Positions 8,088 to 16,928 of a stretch of 64,000 bases of DNA are shown here, in pieces. Under the pieces are notes generated by a model. That model saw nothing but the letters and a program-made list of their open reading frames with translations. It was not told the DNA's origin and ran no database searches. Position numbers and translations under genes: made by a program. The first letter of the stretch is position 1. Each line of letters starts with the position of its first letter. Origin of the DNA: Rhizobium sp. 9140 (GTDB taxonomy: Bacteria > Pseudomonadota > Alphaproteobacteria > Rhizobiales > Rhizobiaceae). The stretch is taken from the NCBI RefSeq assembly GCF_900067135.1, contig NZ_FJUR01000001.1:2483501-2547500 (forward strand), given 5' to 3'.

Positions 8088-8681
8088 ATGATTCCTGCCG
8101 GCAACACCCAGCCGAAGCCGAGCCGCCGCCCCGTGGCGCTGGCCCGTCTTCTTCTCGTCAGCGGGCAGCTTGGCTTTGCACTGCCGGCCTCCGCCGGTGA
8201 CGGCACCTTCGATGAGTTGCGCTTTGGCGCAACGGCTTCCATTGCCGATGGCAACCTGCACGAAGACGGCGCCTTCCCCGCGGCCACCCTGTTCTTCGAT
8301 CCGTTCGACCGCGACACGGCCACCGGTTGGCGGGATGCGCTGGCCCGCCCGCGAGTCCATGTCGGCGGGGAGATCGGCACGGGCAGCGGCGCCAACTTGG
8401 CTTTTGCCGGCCTGAACTGGACCTTCGACGTCAGCCCCCAGCTCTTTCTCGACGCCGGCTTCGGCGGCCTTGTGCATGATGGCAATCTCGATAGTTCACG
8501 TGAGGATGGCCCCCGTCTCGGATGCCGGTTGCTGTTCCATGAATACGCGGCCGTCGGCTATCGCCTCGATGAAAAATGGAGCCTCGTCGGTCAGGTTGAA
8601 CACGCCTCTCACGCAAAGCTCTGCGACGGCCCGAACGGCGGCTTCACGCGGGCAGGCCTGATGGTCGGTTATCAATTCTGA
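8088..8681 (+). CDS. PagL-like lipid A 3-O-deacylase (acyloxyacyl hydrolase)
   Basis: An outer-membrane beta-barrel protein of about 197 residues. After a signal peptide (cleavage near ALPASA-GDG), the sequence alternates in amphipathic strands and ends with an aromatic C-terminus (VGYQF), typical of outer-membrane barrels. The C-terminal VEHASHAKLCDGPNGG segment resembles the PagL/acyloxyacyl hydrolase active-site region, where His and Ser act with an upstream Glu (E in VEH or an earlier one). Such enzymes remove the 3-linked acyl chain of lipid A. The ATG at 8088 is chosen over a GTG four codons upstream. It ends before a 16-bp palindrome. Confidence 0.75.
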   Translation: MIPAGNTQPKPSRRPVALARLLLVSGQLGFALPASAGDGTFDELRFGATASIADGNLHEDGAFPAATLFFDPFDRDTATGWRDALARPRVHVGGEIGTGSGANLAFAGLNWTFDVSPQLFLDAGFGGLVHDGNLDSSREDGPRLGCRLLFHEYAAVGYRLDEKWSLVGQVEHASHAKLCDGPNGGFTRAGLMVGYQF

Positions 8682-8724
8682 AAACGAATTTTCCCGTCAT
8701 TCGGCAACATTCCCAGGGCATTTT

Positions 8725-8740
8725 CCTGTCGCGCGACAGG
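8725..8740. promoter_or_regulatory. 16-bp perfect palindrome upstream of purL
   Basis: CCTGTCGCGCGACAGG is self-complementary over all 16 bases, preceded by TTTT and about 45 bases from the purL ATG. It could be a terminator hairpin of the deacylase gene or an operator for purL. Confidence 0.45.
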
Positions 8741-8784
8741 CGGGCTTCGGCTAAGAACCGCCCAACGTCTCAGGGAACCTTCAC

Positions 8785-11016
8785 ATGGCCATCTCAAATG
8801 CCCGCCCGATCACGCCGGACCTCATCGCCTCCCACGGCCTGAAGCCGGACGAATACCAGCGCATCCTGGATCTGATCGGCCGCGAGCCGAGCTTTACCGA
8901 ACTCGGCATCTTCTCGGCCATGTGGAACGAGCACTGCTCGTACAAATCCTCCAAGAAGTGGCTGAAGACGCTGCCGACCAAGGGTCCGCGCGTTATTCAA
9001 GGCCCGGGCGAAAACGCGGGTGTGGTGGATATCGATGATGGCGACTGCGTCGTCTTCAAGATGGAAAGCCACAATCACCCTTCCTTCATCGAGCCCTATC
9101 AGGGCGCGGCAACCGGGGTCGGCGGAATCCTGCGGGATGTCTTCACCATGGGTGCACGACCGATCGCAGCCATGAATGCGCTGCGCTTCGGTGCACCGGA
9201 TCATCCGAAGACCCGCCACCTCGTCTCGGGCGTCGTCGCCGGCGTCGGTGGCTACGGCAATTCCTTCGGCGTTCCCACGGTCGGCGGCGAGGTCGAGTTC
9301 GATGCCCGCTACAACGGCAACATCCTCGTCAACGCGTTTGCGGCGGGCCTTGCGAAGACCGATGCGATCTTCCTGTCGGAAGCCAAGGGCGTTGGCCTTC
9401 CGGTCGTCTATCTCGGCGCGAAGACCGGTCGCGACGGTGTCGGCGGCGCGACGATGGCCTCGGCGGAATTCGATGAATCGATCGAGGAGAAGCGTCCGAC
9501 CGTCCAGGTCGGCGATCCCTTCACCGAGAAATGCCTGCTGGAGGCCTGCCTCGAACTGATGAAGACGGGCGCCGTCATCGCCATTCAGGACATGGGTGCC
9601 GCCGGCCTTACCTGCTCGGCCGTGGAGATGGGCGCCAAGGGCGGACTCGGCATCGAGCTGATTCTCGATCAGGTACCGGTGCGCGAAGAGCGCATGACGG
9701 CCTATGAAATGATGCTGTCGGAAAGCCAGGAGCGCATGCTCATGGTTCTCGAGCCCTCCAAGGAAGAGGTCGCCAAGGCGATCTTCGTCAAATGGGGGCT
9801 CGACTTCGCCATCGTCGGCAAGACCACGGACGACCTGCGCTTCCGCGTTCTCCATCAGGGCGAGGAGGTCGCCAACCTTCCGATCAAGGAACTCGGCGAC
9901 GAAGCCCCGGAATATGATCGCCCCTGGACGCCGGCCAAGGTACCGGCTGCCCTCGCGGCGGATGACATTCCCCAGGCCGACATTGCCGACGCGCTGCTGA
10001 AGCTTGTGGGATCCCCGAACAACGCGTCGCGCCGCTGGGTCTACGAGCAGTACGATACGCTGATCCAGGGCAACTCGTTGCAGCTGCCGGGCGGCGATGC
10101 CGGCGTCGTGCGCGTCGAGGGCCATGCGACGAAGGCGCTCGCCTTCTCCTCCGACGTCACGCCCCGCTATGTCGAGGCCGATGCTTTCGAAGGCGGCAAG
10201 CAGGCTGTCGCAGAATGCTGGCGCAACATGACCGCGACCGGTGCCCTGCCGCTGGCCGCCACCGACAACCTGAATTTCGGCAACCCGGAGAAGCCGGAGA
10301 TCATGAGCCAGCTGGTTCACGCCATCAAGGGCATCGGCGAAGCCTGCCTCGCGCTCGACTTCCCGATCGTGTCGGGCAATGTCTCGCTCTACAACGAGAC
10401 GCACGGCCAGGCGATCTTGCCGACCCCGACCATTGCCGGCGTCGGCCTCATCGACGACTGGTCGAAGATGGCCCGTATCCGTTTTGCCGGCGAAGGCCAG
10501 ACGATCCTGCTCGTCGGCGCACCGGTCGAACTCGGCACCCACCTCGCCCAGTCCGTCTACATGCGCGACATTCACGGCCGCACCGATGGCCCGCCGCCGC
10601 ATGTGGATCTGGCGCTGGAACGCAAGTCCGGCGACTTCGTCCGCGAGTTGATCCGTGATCGCCTTGTCACATCGGTCCACGATTGTTCATCGGGCGGTCT
10701 CGCCCTGGCCATCGCCGAAATGGCCATCGCTTCCGACATCGGCGCCACGATCGACCCGGTCGAAGGCCGCGACCCCATTCCCGTCTTCTTTGGCGAGGAT
10801 CAGGCCCGCTACGTCGTCACGGTCAAGACGGACGATGTCGAGGAGATCCAGAATATTGCGGAAATCCGCGGCGTTTACGCCCCCGTCATCGGCAAGACGG
10901 GCGGCGCAACCGTCACGCTCGGCTCGGCCCGTCCCGTCCCGATCGAGAGATTGCAAAAGGCGTATGAATCATGGTTCCCTGACTTCATGTCCGGCGAATT
11001 GCCCGCGACCGAATAA
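8785..11016 (+). CDS. purL: FGAM synthase large subunit PurL
   Basis: The ATP-dependent FGAR amidotransferase catalytic subunit. Its 743 residues are the short form that works with PurS and PurQ. Visible landmarks: [12 protein letters not shown] (residues 46-57), the Mg-ATP segment [10 protein letters not shown] near residue 90, [13 protein letters not shown] glycine-rich loops, and a second AIRS-like half with [12 protein letters not shown] near residue 493 and HDCSSGGLA near residue 632. It is separated from purC-S-Q by several genes, a layout common in rhizobia. The ATG is preceded by AGGGAACC. BolA follows after 60 bases. Confidence 0.98.
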   Translation: MAISNARPITPDLIASHGLKPDEYQRILDLIGREPSFTELGIFSAMWNEHCSYKSSKKWLKTLPTKGPRVIQGPGENAGVVDIDDGDCVVFKMESHNHPSFIEPYQGAATGVGGILRDVFTMGARPIAAMNALRFGAPDHPKTRHLVSGVVAGVGGYGNSFGVPTVGGEVEFDARYNGNILVNAFAAGLAKTDAIFLSEAKGVGLPVVYLGAKTGRDGVGGATMASAEFDESIEEKRPTVQVGDPFTEKCLLEACLELMKTGAVIAIQDMGAAGLTCSAVEMGAKGGLGIELILDQVPVREERMTAYEMMLSESQERMLMVLEPSKEEVAKAIFVKWGLDFAIVGKTTDDLRFRVLHQGEEVANLPIKELGDEAPEYDRPWTPAKVPAALAADDIPQADIADALLKLVGSPNNASRRWVYEQYDTLIQGNSLQLPGGDAGVVRVEGHATKALAFSSDVTPRYVEADAFEGGKQAVAECWRNMTATGALPLAATDNLNFGNPEKPEIMSQLVHAIKGIGEACLALDFPIVSGNVSLYNETHGQAILPTPTIAGVGLIDDWSKMARIRFAGEGQTILLVGAPVELGTHLAQSVYMRDIHGRTDGPPPHVDLALERKSGDFVRELIRDRLVTSVHDCSSGGLALAIAEMAIASDIGATIDPVEGRDPIPVFFGEDQARYVVTVKTDDVEEIQNIAEIRGVYAPVIGKTGGATVTLGSARPVPIERLQKAYESWFPDFMSGELPATE

Positions 11017-11075
11017 AGCCACAGAATGAACCGGACCCCGGCCGACCGGGTTAACGGGAACAAGGAGGACACCGC

Positions 11076-11309
11076 ATGGCCATGAAACCGGGCGATATCG
11101 AGGACATGATCAAGACCGGTATTCCCGGCGCGCAGGTGACCATCCGCGATCTCGCCGGAGACGGGGATCATTACGCGGCCGAGGTCGTCGCGGAAGCCTT
11201 CCGTGGCAAGAGCCGGGTGCAGCAGCATCAGATGGTCTACAATGCGCTTCAGGGCAACATGGGCGGCGTGCTTCACGCCCTTGCCCTTCAAACCTCGGTT
11301 CCGGAGTGA
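11076..11309 (+). CDS. bolA: BolA-family protein
   Basis: A 77-residue BolA/IbaG-like protein. The sequence I-x-x-GIPGAQVTIRDLAGDGDHYAAEVVAEAF followed by RVQQHQMVYNAL is the BolA fold, with the conserved His of the RVQQHQ segment serving as a [2Fe-2S] ligand in complexes with monothiol glutaredoxins. The gene lies 400 bases before grxD, with a small basic ORF between, in the same direction. This agrees with the known BolA-Grx4 partnership in Fe-S trafficking and iron sensing. GGAGGA upstream is a strong ribosome-binding site. Confidence 0.92.
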   Translation: MAMKPGDIEDMIKTGIPGAQVTIRDLAGDGDHYAAEVVAEAFRGKSRVQQHQMVYNALQGNMGGVLHALALQTSVPE

Positions 11310-11313
11310 GCAA

Positions 11314-11544
11314 ATGGCCGGTCTGTTGAAGATGCTCGTGTCGGGCGTCGTAGACGGGGTCTTGAAAGAGATCCTGAAGAAGAGCGGCACCGGCACGACG
11401 AAGCGGACGCGACGGCAGGCACGCACCCCGACCGGCGTCGTCACCGGGCTCGTCAAGGATGCCATCATCAAGGTGGTGGCGCCGAAGAAGCAAGTCAGCC
11501 GCAAGCGCACGGCTGCGGCGCGCAGCAAGCAGAAACGCGTCTGA
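11314..11544 (+). CDS. Small basic protein between bolA and grxD
   Basis: A 76-residue protein starting four bases after the bolA stop (ATG 11314). The N-terminal 30 residues form an amphipathic helix (MAGLLKMLVSGVVDGVLKEILKK). The rest is rich in Arg, Lys, Thr and Ala (KRTRRQAR, SRKRTAAARSKQKRV). It has no known domain. The charge suggests nucleic acid or membrane-surface binding. The frame is also open upstream, but that part overlaps bolA out of frame and is rejected. Tight spacing argues for a real, co-translated gene, yet function is unknown. Confidence 0.55.
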   Translation: MAGLLKMLVSGVVDGVLKEILKKSGTGTTKRTRRQARTPTGVVTGLVKDAIIKVVAPKKQVSRKRTAAARSKQKRV

Positions 11545-11711
11545 GCCACATCTTCCGGCGTCACACCCTTTCTTCCGCTTCATGCGGAGGTCCCATCCTT
11601 TTTTTAAGCCGGCCCTTTTTTCAAGCAGGATGGGTGAAAACTGCGTTGCGCCATGCTATGTGACGGTTATCGACACCCGTCCTTGAAGCGGGACAGAGAA
11701 GGAATTCAAGT

Positions 11712-12047
11712 ATGACCGGCATCCACGATTTCATCGACAACGAGGTGAAGACCAACGACATCGTGCTCTTCATGAAGGGTACCCCGCAGTTTCCGCAGTG
11801 CGGCTTCTCCGGGCAGGTCGTGCAGATCCTCGATTACCTCGGCGTCGACTACAAAGGCGTCAACATTCTCGCCGATGCGGATCTGCGCCAGGGCATCAAG
11901 GACTATTCGAACTGGCCGACGGTTCCCCAGCTCTATATCAAGGGCGAGTTCATCGGCGGCTGCGATATCGTCCGCGAGATGTTCCAGGCCGGCGAGCTTC
12001 AGACGCATCTGCAGGAAAACGGCGTCGAGGTCAAAGCTTCAGCCTGA
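11712..12047 (+). CDS. grxD: Monothiol glutaredoxin (CGFS type)
   Basis: A 111-residue Grx4/GrxD-type protein. The FMKGTPQFPQCGFSGQ segment contains the CGFS active-site Cys (near residue 34), which coordinates a glutathione-bound [2Fe-2S] cluster. WPTVPQLYIKGEFIGGCDI carries the cis-Pro and the glutathione-binding Gly-Gly. These proteins pass Fe-S clusters and bind BolA, whose gene is just upstream. The start ATG has GAAGGAA about 8 bases before it. A strong hairpin follows. Confidence 0.96.
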   Translation: MTGIHDFIDNEVKTNDIVLFMKGTPQFPQCGFSGQVVQILDYLGVDYKGVNILADADLRQGIKDYSNWPTVPQLYIKGEFIGGCDIVREMFQAGELQTHLQENGVEVKASA

Positions 12048-12074
12048 TCCGGCTTCCTCTGCAAGATATCTGGT

Positions 12075-12101
12075 CCCCGGCCTCGCGCCGGGGTCGTTGT
12101 T
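12075..12101 (+). terminator. Rho-independent terminator after grxD
   Basis: CCCCGGC (12075-12081) pairs with GCCGGGG (12087-12093) around a CTCGC loop, followed by TCGTTGTTTT. Confidence 0.75.
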
Positions 12102-12466
12102 TTCAGGGTCGACATCACAAGCGGCCGAAAAGCGAACCCGTGGCAGTTGCCGATCGATATGTCGTCACGCAGCTGTTGCCGGATTGCGCTACCGAAGCAG
12201 CGGGCACCGCGATATGTTTGATTCGGGTTGCGAATCATGCGGTGATCCGTCCTCTCACAAACAGACCGGGACAGCAGTGATGCCTCCCATCATGGCCGGT
12301 TCCCGGCAGATTTCGTTGAAAAGCGCTATGGGCCAATGATCCTAGGATCACTCGATCTCGGGCTCGGCTACGACCTATGGCTGAACGTCCGGCCGATGCG
12401 CGGCGCTGCCGCGTGCTTCCGTCGGATCGCCTGCCGCAAAGCGGCGGGATGGAAGGACTTTTGAAA
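12102..12466. other. Intergenic region before the first exporter gene
   Basis: No convincing gene. It holds TTGAAA at 12317-12322 (possible -35) and the 14-bp perfect palindrome TGATCCTAGGATCA at 12338-12351, which would overlap the -10 region and includes the rare CTAG tetranucleotide. GGAAGGA at 12451-12457 is the ribosome-binding site of the next gene. Confidence 0.5.
12338..12351. promoter_or_regulatory. Palindrome, candidate operator of the exporter genes
   Basis: TGATCCTAGGATCA is fully self-complementary and sits 17 bases after TTGAAA, about 115 bases before the exporter ATG. No regulator gene is adjacent. Confidence 0.4.
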
Positions 12467-13708
12467 ATGACGTCCACCACGGAACCCGCTATCGCGATGC
12501 CGTTGTCGAAAGGTCAGTTCATCGCCATCATGGCCATGCTGATGTCGATCAACGCCCTGTCGATCGACATGATGCTGCCGGGCCTGCAGGAGATCGGCCA
12601 GAGCCTCGGCGTTGCCGACGAGAACAGCCGCCAGTTCGTGATCACGTCCTACCTGATCGGCATGGGCAGCGCCCAGCTCTTCTTCGGGCCGCTGTCCGAC
12701 AGATTCGGGCGCAAGATGCCGCTAATCGCCGGACTGGTGATCTATGCGCTCTGCGCCTTCGCCATCGTCTTCGTGCCGAGCTTCGGCGCATTGCTCGCTC
12801 TGCGCTTCGTTCAGGGCCTCGGCGCTGCCGCCACCCGCGTCATCAGCGTCTCCATCGTCCGCGATATCTATGGCGGGCGCATGATGGCCGAGGTCATGTC
12901 GCTTGTCATGATGGTCTTCATGGTCGTGCCCGTCATCGCACCGAGCATCGGTCAGCTGGTCATGCTGTTTGCCGAATGGCACATGATCTTCCTGGTCATC
13001 TCCATCTACGCGTTATTCGCGACCGTGCTCGTCGTGCTCTACCTGCCGGAAACGCTTGCGCCGGAGAATCGCCGCCCCTTCACGATCAAGGGTATCTCTA
13101 CCTCCTTCGCCATCGTTCTCGGCAATCGCACGGCGCTCTGTTACGCATTGTCGATCTCCTTCATCTTCGGCGCGCTGTTCGGCTTCATCAATTCGGCCCA
13201 GCAGGTCATGGTCGGCGTGTTCGGCCTCGGCAATTACTTCCCGCTGGTGTTTGCCTGTTTCGCGGGCCTCATGGCGGTGGCCTCCTTCACCAATTCGCGC
13301 CTTGTCGGTCGCTACGGCATGCACCGGGTCTCCCACATCGCGCTTCTGCTGTTCGTCGCCGCCAGCGCGGTCTGGGCGATGTTCTCCGCCGCCGGCTTCC
13401 TGCCGTTCTGGCTGTTCGCCATTCTTTACGGCAGCGCCATGTTCCAGTTCGGCCTGATCGGCGCGAACTTCAACGCGATGGCCATGGAGCCGCTCGGTCA
13501 TGTCGCAGGCACCGCCTCCTCCGTCATCGGCTTCATGCAGACCATCGGCGGCGCCCTTATCGGCGCCATGATCGGTCAGGCCTTCGACGGCACGGTGACG
13601 CCGCTGGCGTTCGGCTTCCTCTCCGTCGCCATCATCGGCCTGTTCTTCGTGCTGCTGGCCGAGCGCGGCCGCCTGTTCTCGTCCGATCACCACCATCCCG
13701 CCGGCTGA
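12467..13708 (+). CDS. MFS drug-resistance transporter, Bcr/CflA type (first copy)
   Basis: A 413-residue, 12-helix major facilitator of the Bcr/CflA (DHA1) subfamily, predicted to export drugs or metabolites by proton antiport. Helix 1 carries SINALSIDMMLPGLQEIGQSL, the D-x-x-LP pattern of this subfamily. The loop after helix 2 is motif A (GPLSDRFGRKMP, near residue 80). Helix 4 has the RFVQGLGAAATRV motif. The ATG at 12467 with GGAAGGA 9 bases upstream is preferred to an in-frame ATG 90 bases earlier. The next gene, 29 bases on, is a paralogue, so the two are probably one operon. Confidence 0.9.
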   Translation: MTSTTEPAIAMPLSKGQFIAIMAMLMSINALSIDMMLPGLQEIGQSLGVADENSRQFVITSYLIGMGSAQLFFGPLSDRFGRKMPLIAGLVIYALCAFAIVFVPSFGALLALRFVQGLGAAATRVISVSIVRDIYGGRMMAEVMSLVMMVFMVVPVIAPSIGQLVMLFAEWHMIFLVISIYALFATVLVVLYLPETLAPENRRPFTIKGISTSFAIVLGNRTALCYALSISFIFGALFGFINSAQQVMVGVFGLGNYFPLVFACFAGLMAVASFTNSRLVGRYGMHRVSHIALLLFVAASAVWAMFSAAGFLPFWLFAILYGSAMFQFGLIGANFNAMAMEPLGHVAGTASSVIGFMQTIGGALIGAMIGQAFDGTVTPLAFGFLSVAIIGLFFVLLAERGRLFSSDHHHPAG

Positions 13709-13737
13709 GCCCCAACCGCCCTTAAGATCGAGATCCC

Positions 13738-15015
13738 ATGTCCACGTCCTCCCAACCTCCTCTGCCGCAAGGCTCGCAACGCATCGGGCTTGGCTTCCGT
13801 GAGTTCGTCGTCACCATCGCTTTGATGACGGCGAGTATTGCGGTTGCCATCGACAGTATGCTCCCGGCTCTGCCGCATATCGCCAGCTCGCTCAACGTGC
13901 CCAATCCGAACGACGCGCAGCTGGTCATCGCGGTCTATTTCTTCGGCTTCGGCTTCGCCCAGCTCGTGTTCGGCAGCCTTGCGGATGCCTTCGGCCGGCG
14001 CGCGATCCTGCTGCTCGGCCTCGCCATCTTCACGGTCACCACCTTTGCCGCCGCCTGGACGGAGAGTTTCACGGCCCTCCTCGCCTTCCGCTTCGCACAG
14101 GGCGTCGGCGGCGCCGCCATCCGCATCACCACCACGGCGATCACGCGCGACTGCTTCGATGGCCGCGAGATGGCGCGGGTCATGTCCTACATCATGATCG
14201 TCTTCATGCTGGTGCCGATCCTCGCGCCGTCCTTCGGCCAGGCCGTGCTCACCTATGCCGACTGGCACTGGATCTTCATTCTGCTCGGCGTCATCGGCGC
14301 GATCCTGTTCGTGTGGGCGAGCCTGCGCATGCGCGAATCGCTGCCGGTTTCCGAGCGGCTCCCCCTCTCGGTCGCTGCGATCTCCGGCGGCTTCCGCACG
14401 GTCCTCACCAACCGCATCACCTGCGGCTACATGCTCGGCCTCACGCTGTTCACCGCCGTCATCTGCACCTTCATCGTCACGGTGCAGCAGATATTCGGAA
14501 CGGTCTACGGCCTCGGTGACTGGCTGCCGATCGCCTTTGCCGGTACGGCCTCCGGCATCGCGGTTGCCAATTTCATGAATGGCTACTTCGTCCGCCGCTT
14601 CGGCATGCGCCGCATTTCCCATGCCTGCATGATCATCTTCACGGCACTCGGACTGCTCGCGGTCGGCGTCGCTTTCTTCGGCACGCCGTCCTTCCTGTTC
14701 ACCTACCTGATGCTCAGCATCATGCTGATGTTCTTCGCCGTCATCACCACCAACTTCACCGCCATCTGCCTTGAGCCAATGGGCCATATCGCGGGAACGG
14801 CCACGGCGGTCACCGGCTTCGTCTCCACCACCGGCGGCGCGATCCTCGGCGGCATGATCGGGCAGATGTTCGACGGGACGGTGCGCCCGCTCTTCGTCGG
14901 CTTCGCGCTCTTCGGCCTCTTCACCATCCTCGCCGTGCTCTGGGCCGAACGCGGACAGCTCTTCACCCACCCCGGCGACGAACCGGAGATGGAGCCCGGC
15001 ATGGGCGGCCATTGA
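13738..15015 (+). CDS. MFS drug-resistance transporter, Bcr/CflA type (second copy)
   Basis: A 425-residue paralogue of the preceding transporter. It has the same layout: AVAIDSMLPALPHIASSL in helix 1, motif A variant GSLADAFGRRA, and RFAQGVGGAAIRI in helix 4. The C-terminal helices align too (MEPLGHVAGTASSVIGF in the first copy, LEPMGHIAGTATAVTGF here). It has a Met/Glu-rich tail (EPEMEPGMGGH). The pair arose by tandem duplication or joint acquisition. They may form homodimers or have separate substrates; nothing in the sequence decides. A bidirectional terminator follows. Confidence 0.9.
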   Translation: MSTSSQPPLPQGSQRIGLGFREFVVTIALMTASIAVAIDSMLPALPHIASSLNVPNPNDAQLVIAVYFFGFGFAQLVFGSLADAFGRRAILLLGLAIFTVTTFAAAWTESFTALLAFRFAQGVGGAAIRITTTAITRDCFDGREMARVMSYIMIVFMLVPILAPSFGQAVLTYADWHWIFILLGVIGAILFVWASLRMRESLPVSERLPLSVAAISGGFRTVLTNRITCGYMLGLTLFTAVICTFIVTVQQIFGTVYGLGDWLPIAFAGTASGIAVANFMNGYFVRRFGMRRISHACMIIFTALGLLAVGVAFFGTPSFLFTYLMLSIMLMFFAVITTNFTAICLEPMGHIAGTATAVTGFVSTTGGAILGGMIGQMFDGTVRPLFVGFALFGLFTILAVLWAERGQLFTHPGDEPEMEPGMGGH

Positions 15016-15040
15016 CGAACAACCTCAGCAGTAGAATCGG

Positions 15041-15066
15041 AAAGGGCGGCCAGTGGCCGCCCTTTT
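15041..15066. terminator. Bidirectional terminator between convergent genes
   Basis: AAAGGGCGGCC (15041-15051) and GGCCGCCCTTT (15055-15065) form an 11-bp perfect stem with an AGT loop. T-runs lie on both strands. It serves the exporter (+) and inositol monophosphatase (-) genes. Confidence 0.85.
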
Positions 15067-15089
15067 GGTATCGAAGACCTCGATAGATA

Positions 15090-15917
15090 TCAGATCGTGA
15101 AAACCTTCTGCCGGAGAAGGTGCCAGCTGGCCTCGTCGGACGTGACCAGCAGGCCGCCGTCGAGATGCTGCGGCTGGTAGGGAGAGCCATCGAAACGCCG
15201 GACATAGGCGCCAGCCTCTTCCGCGATCAGGCAACCCGCCAGATGATCCCACGGCATCAGCTTCTGGTACATGAGGAAGTGGAAGTGCCCGGCGGAAAAG
15301 GCGCGGTACTCGTGCGCCGCGCAGCGGTAGCTGGTCGCAATCCGAACGCTCGCCATGTTGCCCATGACGGTGCGCCGCGCATCCGGCGCGTAGAAACCGG
15401 TGGACGCGCAGCCGACGAAATCGTCCAGCGTCGTCGGCGCAGGGGTTACCGAGAGCTGGTCCTGAGACCCGTCCGCGCGGCAAAGCCATGCGCCTGCGCC
15501 CTTCTCGGCAATCACCCAGTCATTGCCCATGGGATCGTAGATGATGCCGGCGATCGTCTCGCCGCCGGCGACCACGCTCGCCATCACCCCGAACAGCGGC
15601 ATGCCGGCGGCATAGTTGAACGTGCCGTCGATCGGATCGACGATCACGGCGAGGTCGGCGTCGGCAAGCTTGTCCAGAAGCGCCGGATCGGCCGAGACGG
15701 ATTCCTCGCCGATGAACAGCGCGCCGGGAACGACATCGCCGATTCGGGCCTTGATCAGCCGTTCCGCCGCTTCGTCGGCCTCGGTGACGAGGTCGATCGC
15801 CTCCGTCTTCATCCTGACGTCGCCGCTCGAAAGGTTGCGGAAGCGCGGCATGATTTCGACTGCGGCGGCCTCCTGCAGCAGATTGGCCAGTCCGGCAATG
15901 TCGATCTCGCGGGTCAT
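15090..15917 (-). CDS. Inositol monophosphatase-family protein
   Basis: A 275-residue Mg-dependent sugar or nucleotide phosphatase. Metal-site motifs are complete: GEES (near residue 68), [10 protein letters not shown] (near residue 90, the D-x-I-D-G-T signature) and the C-terminal PWDHLAG (near residue 218). The ATG at 15917 overlaps the ttcA stop (ATGA), so the two are translationally coupled. The frame is open far upstream but overlaps ttcA. Substrate cannot be read from sequence; rhizobial members are annotated as IMPase, CysQ-like or histidinol phosphatase-like. Pairing with a tRNA thiolase is probably for co-expression only. Confidence 0.88.
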   Translation of the reverse strand: MTREIDIAGLANLLQEAAAVEIMPRFRNLSSGDVRMKTEAIDLVTEADEAAERLIKARIGDVVPGALFIGEESVSADPALLDKLADADLAVIVDPIDGTFNYAAGMPLFGVMASVVAGGETIAGIIYDPMGNDWVIAEKGAGAWLCRADGSQDQLSVTPAPTTLDDFVGCASTGFYAPDARRTVMGNMASVRIATSYRCAAHEYRAFSAGHFHFLMYQKLMPWDHLAGCLIAEEAGAYVRRFDGSPYQPQHLDGGLLVTSDEASWHLLRQKVFTI

Positions 15918-16810
15918 GAAAGAGGCTCCGTTCCTGTAGGTTGCGTCGTCAGCGACTGGAAGTCGAAAAGCTTCGGGTCGAGCAAATGCGACGGGTTGGC
16001 ATGGCCGAGCGCGCGCAGCATCGTGTCCTTGCGGCCGGGCATGCGGGCCTCGATGTCTGCCAGCATCGCCTTCATCGCATTGCGCTCCAGCCCGTCCTGC
16101 GAGCCGCAGAGGTCGCAAGGGATGATCGGGAACTGCATGGCAGCGGCGAATTTCGCCAGATCGTCTTCCGCCGCATAGGCCAGCGGCCGGAGCACCGTCA
16201 GGTCGCCCTCGTCGTTGACGAGCTTCGCCGGCATCGTCGCCAGCCGCCCGCCATGGAAGAAGTTCATGAAGAATGTCTCGAGAATGTCCTCCCGGTGATG
16301 GCCGAGAACGAGCGCGTCGCAGCCCTCCTCGCGGGCGATCCGGTAGAGATTGCCGCGCCGCAGACGCGAACAGAGCGCGCAATAGGTACCCCCCGCCGGC
16401 ACCTTCTCCTTCACGATCGAATAGGTGTCGCGATATTCGATGCGATGTCGCACGCCGATGGAAGCAAGATACGCCGGCAAGATGTGCTTGGGAAAGTTCG
16501 GTTGCCCCTGATCCAGATTGCAGGCAATCAGCTCGACCGGCAGCAGGCCGCGCCATTGCAGGTCGATCAACAGCGCCAGCAGGCTGTAACTGTCCTTGCC
16601 GCCGGACACGCCGATCAGCCAGCGCTTCTGCCCGTTCAGCATCCCGAAATCGTCGATCGCCTGGCGGATATTGCGCAGCAGACGCTTGCGCAGCTTGTTG
16701 AAGCTGACACTGTCCGGCATGCCGCGAAAGATCGCCGGCAGATCGGCAGGCGTTTCCTCGATCGACGGACGCGCGGCAGTCTCTGTGTGAAGCATGGAAT
16801 CAGGTGTCAT
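15914..16810 (-). CDS. ttcA: tRNA 2-thiocytidine(32) synthetase TtcA
   Basis: TtcA adenylates and thiolates C32 of certain tRNAs using an Fe-S cluster. The 298 residues contain the PP-loop SGGKDS (near residue 72), then CALC (near residue 148) and CDLC (near residue 239), the two CxxC pairs of the TtcA family, and the [11 protein letters not shown] motif. The ATG at 16810 (MTPDSML) is chosen; residues encoded further upstream run into glsA and are not TtcA-like. It ends in an ATGA overlap with the phosphatase gene. It is probably transcribed from the 118-base spacer after glsA or with glsA. Confidence 0.94.
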   Translation of the reverse strand: MTPDSMLHTETAARPSIEETPADLPAIFRGMPDSVSFNKLRKRLLRNIRQAIDDFGMLNGQKRWLIGVSGGKDSYSLLALLIDLQWRGLLPVELIACNLDQGQPNFPKHILPAYLASIGVRHRIEYRDTYSIVKEKVPAGGTYCALCSRLRRGNLYRIAREEGCDALVLGHHREDILETFFMNFFHGGRLATMPAKLVNDEGDLTVLRPLAYAAEDDLAKFAAAMQFPIIPCDLCGSQDGLERNAMKAMLADIEARMPGRKDTMLRALGHANPSHLLDPKLFDFQSLTTQPTGTEPLS

Positions 16811-16928
16811 CGAGGCGCTTTCCGGCAGAGGCTCTTCGGCAAGAGGCCGATAGGCACGCGGACGTTTGAATGGCCTGCCATGCCCGCCCGACGTGTCAAG
16901 ATCAAGACAAATCGATCCGACGCGCGTG

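Noticed and set aside
8794-10680. A 628-codon minus-strand frame opposite purL
   Set aside because: purL is unambiguous; the antisense product resembles nothing and is rich in Arg/Asp from codon bias.
15918-16556. N-terminal extension of the inositol monophosphatase frame to 16556
   Set aside because: It overlaps ttcA entirely, and the phosphatase family starts at the ATG at 15917 with ATGA coupling.
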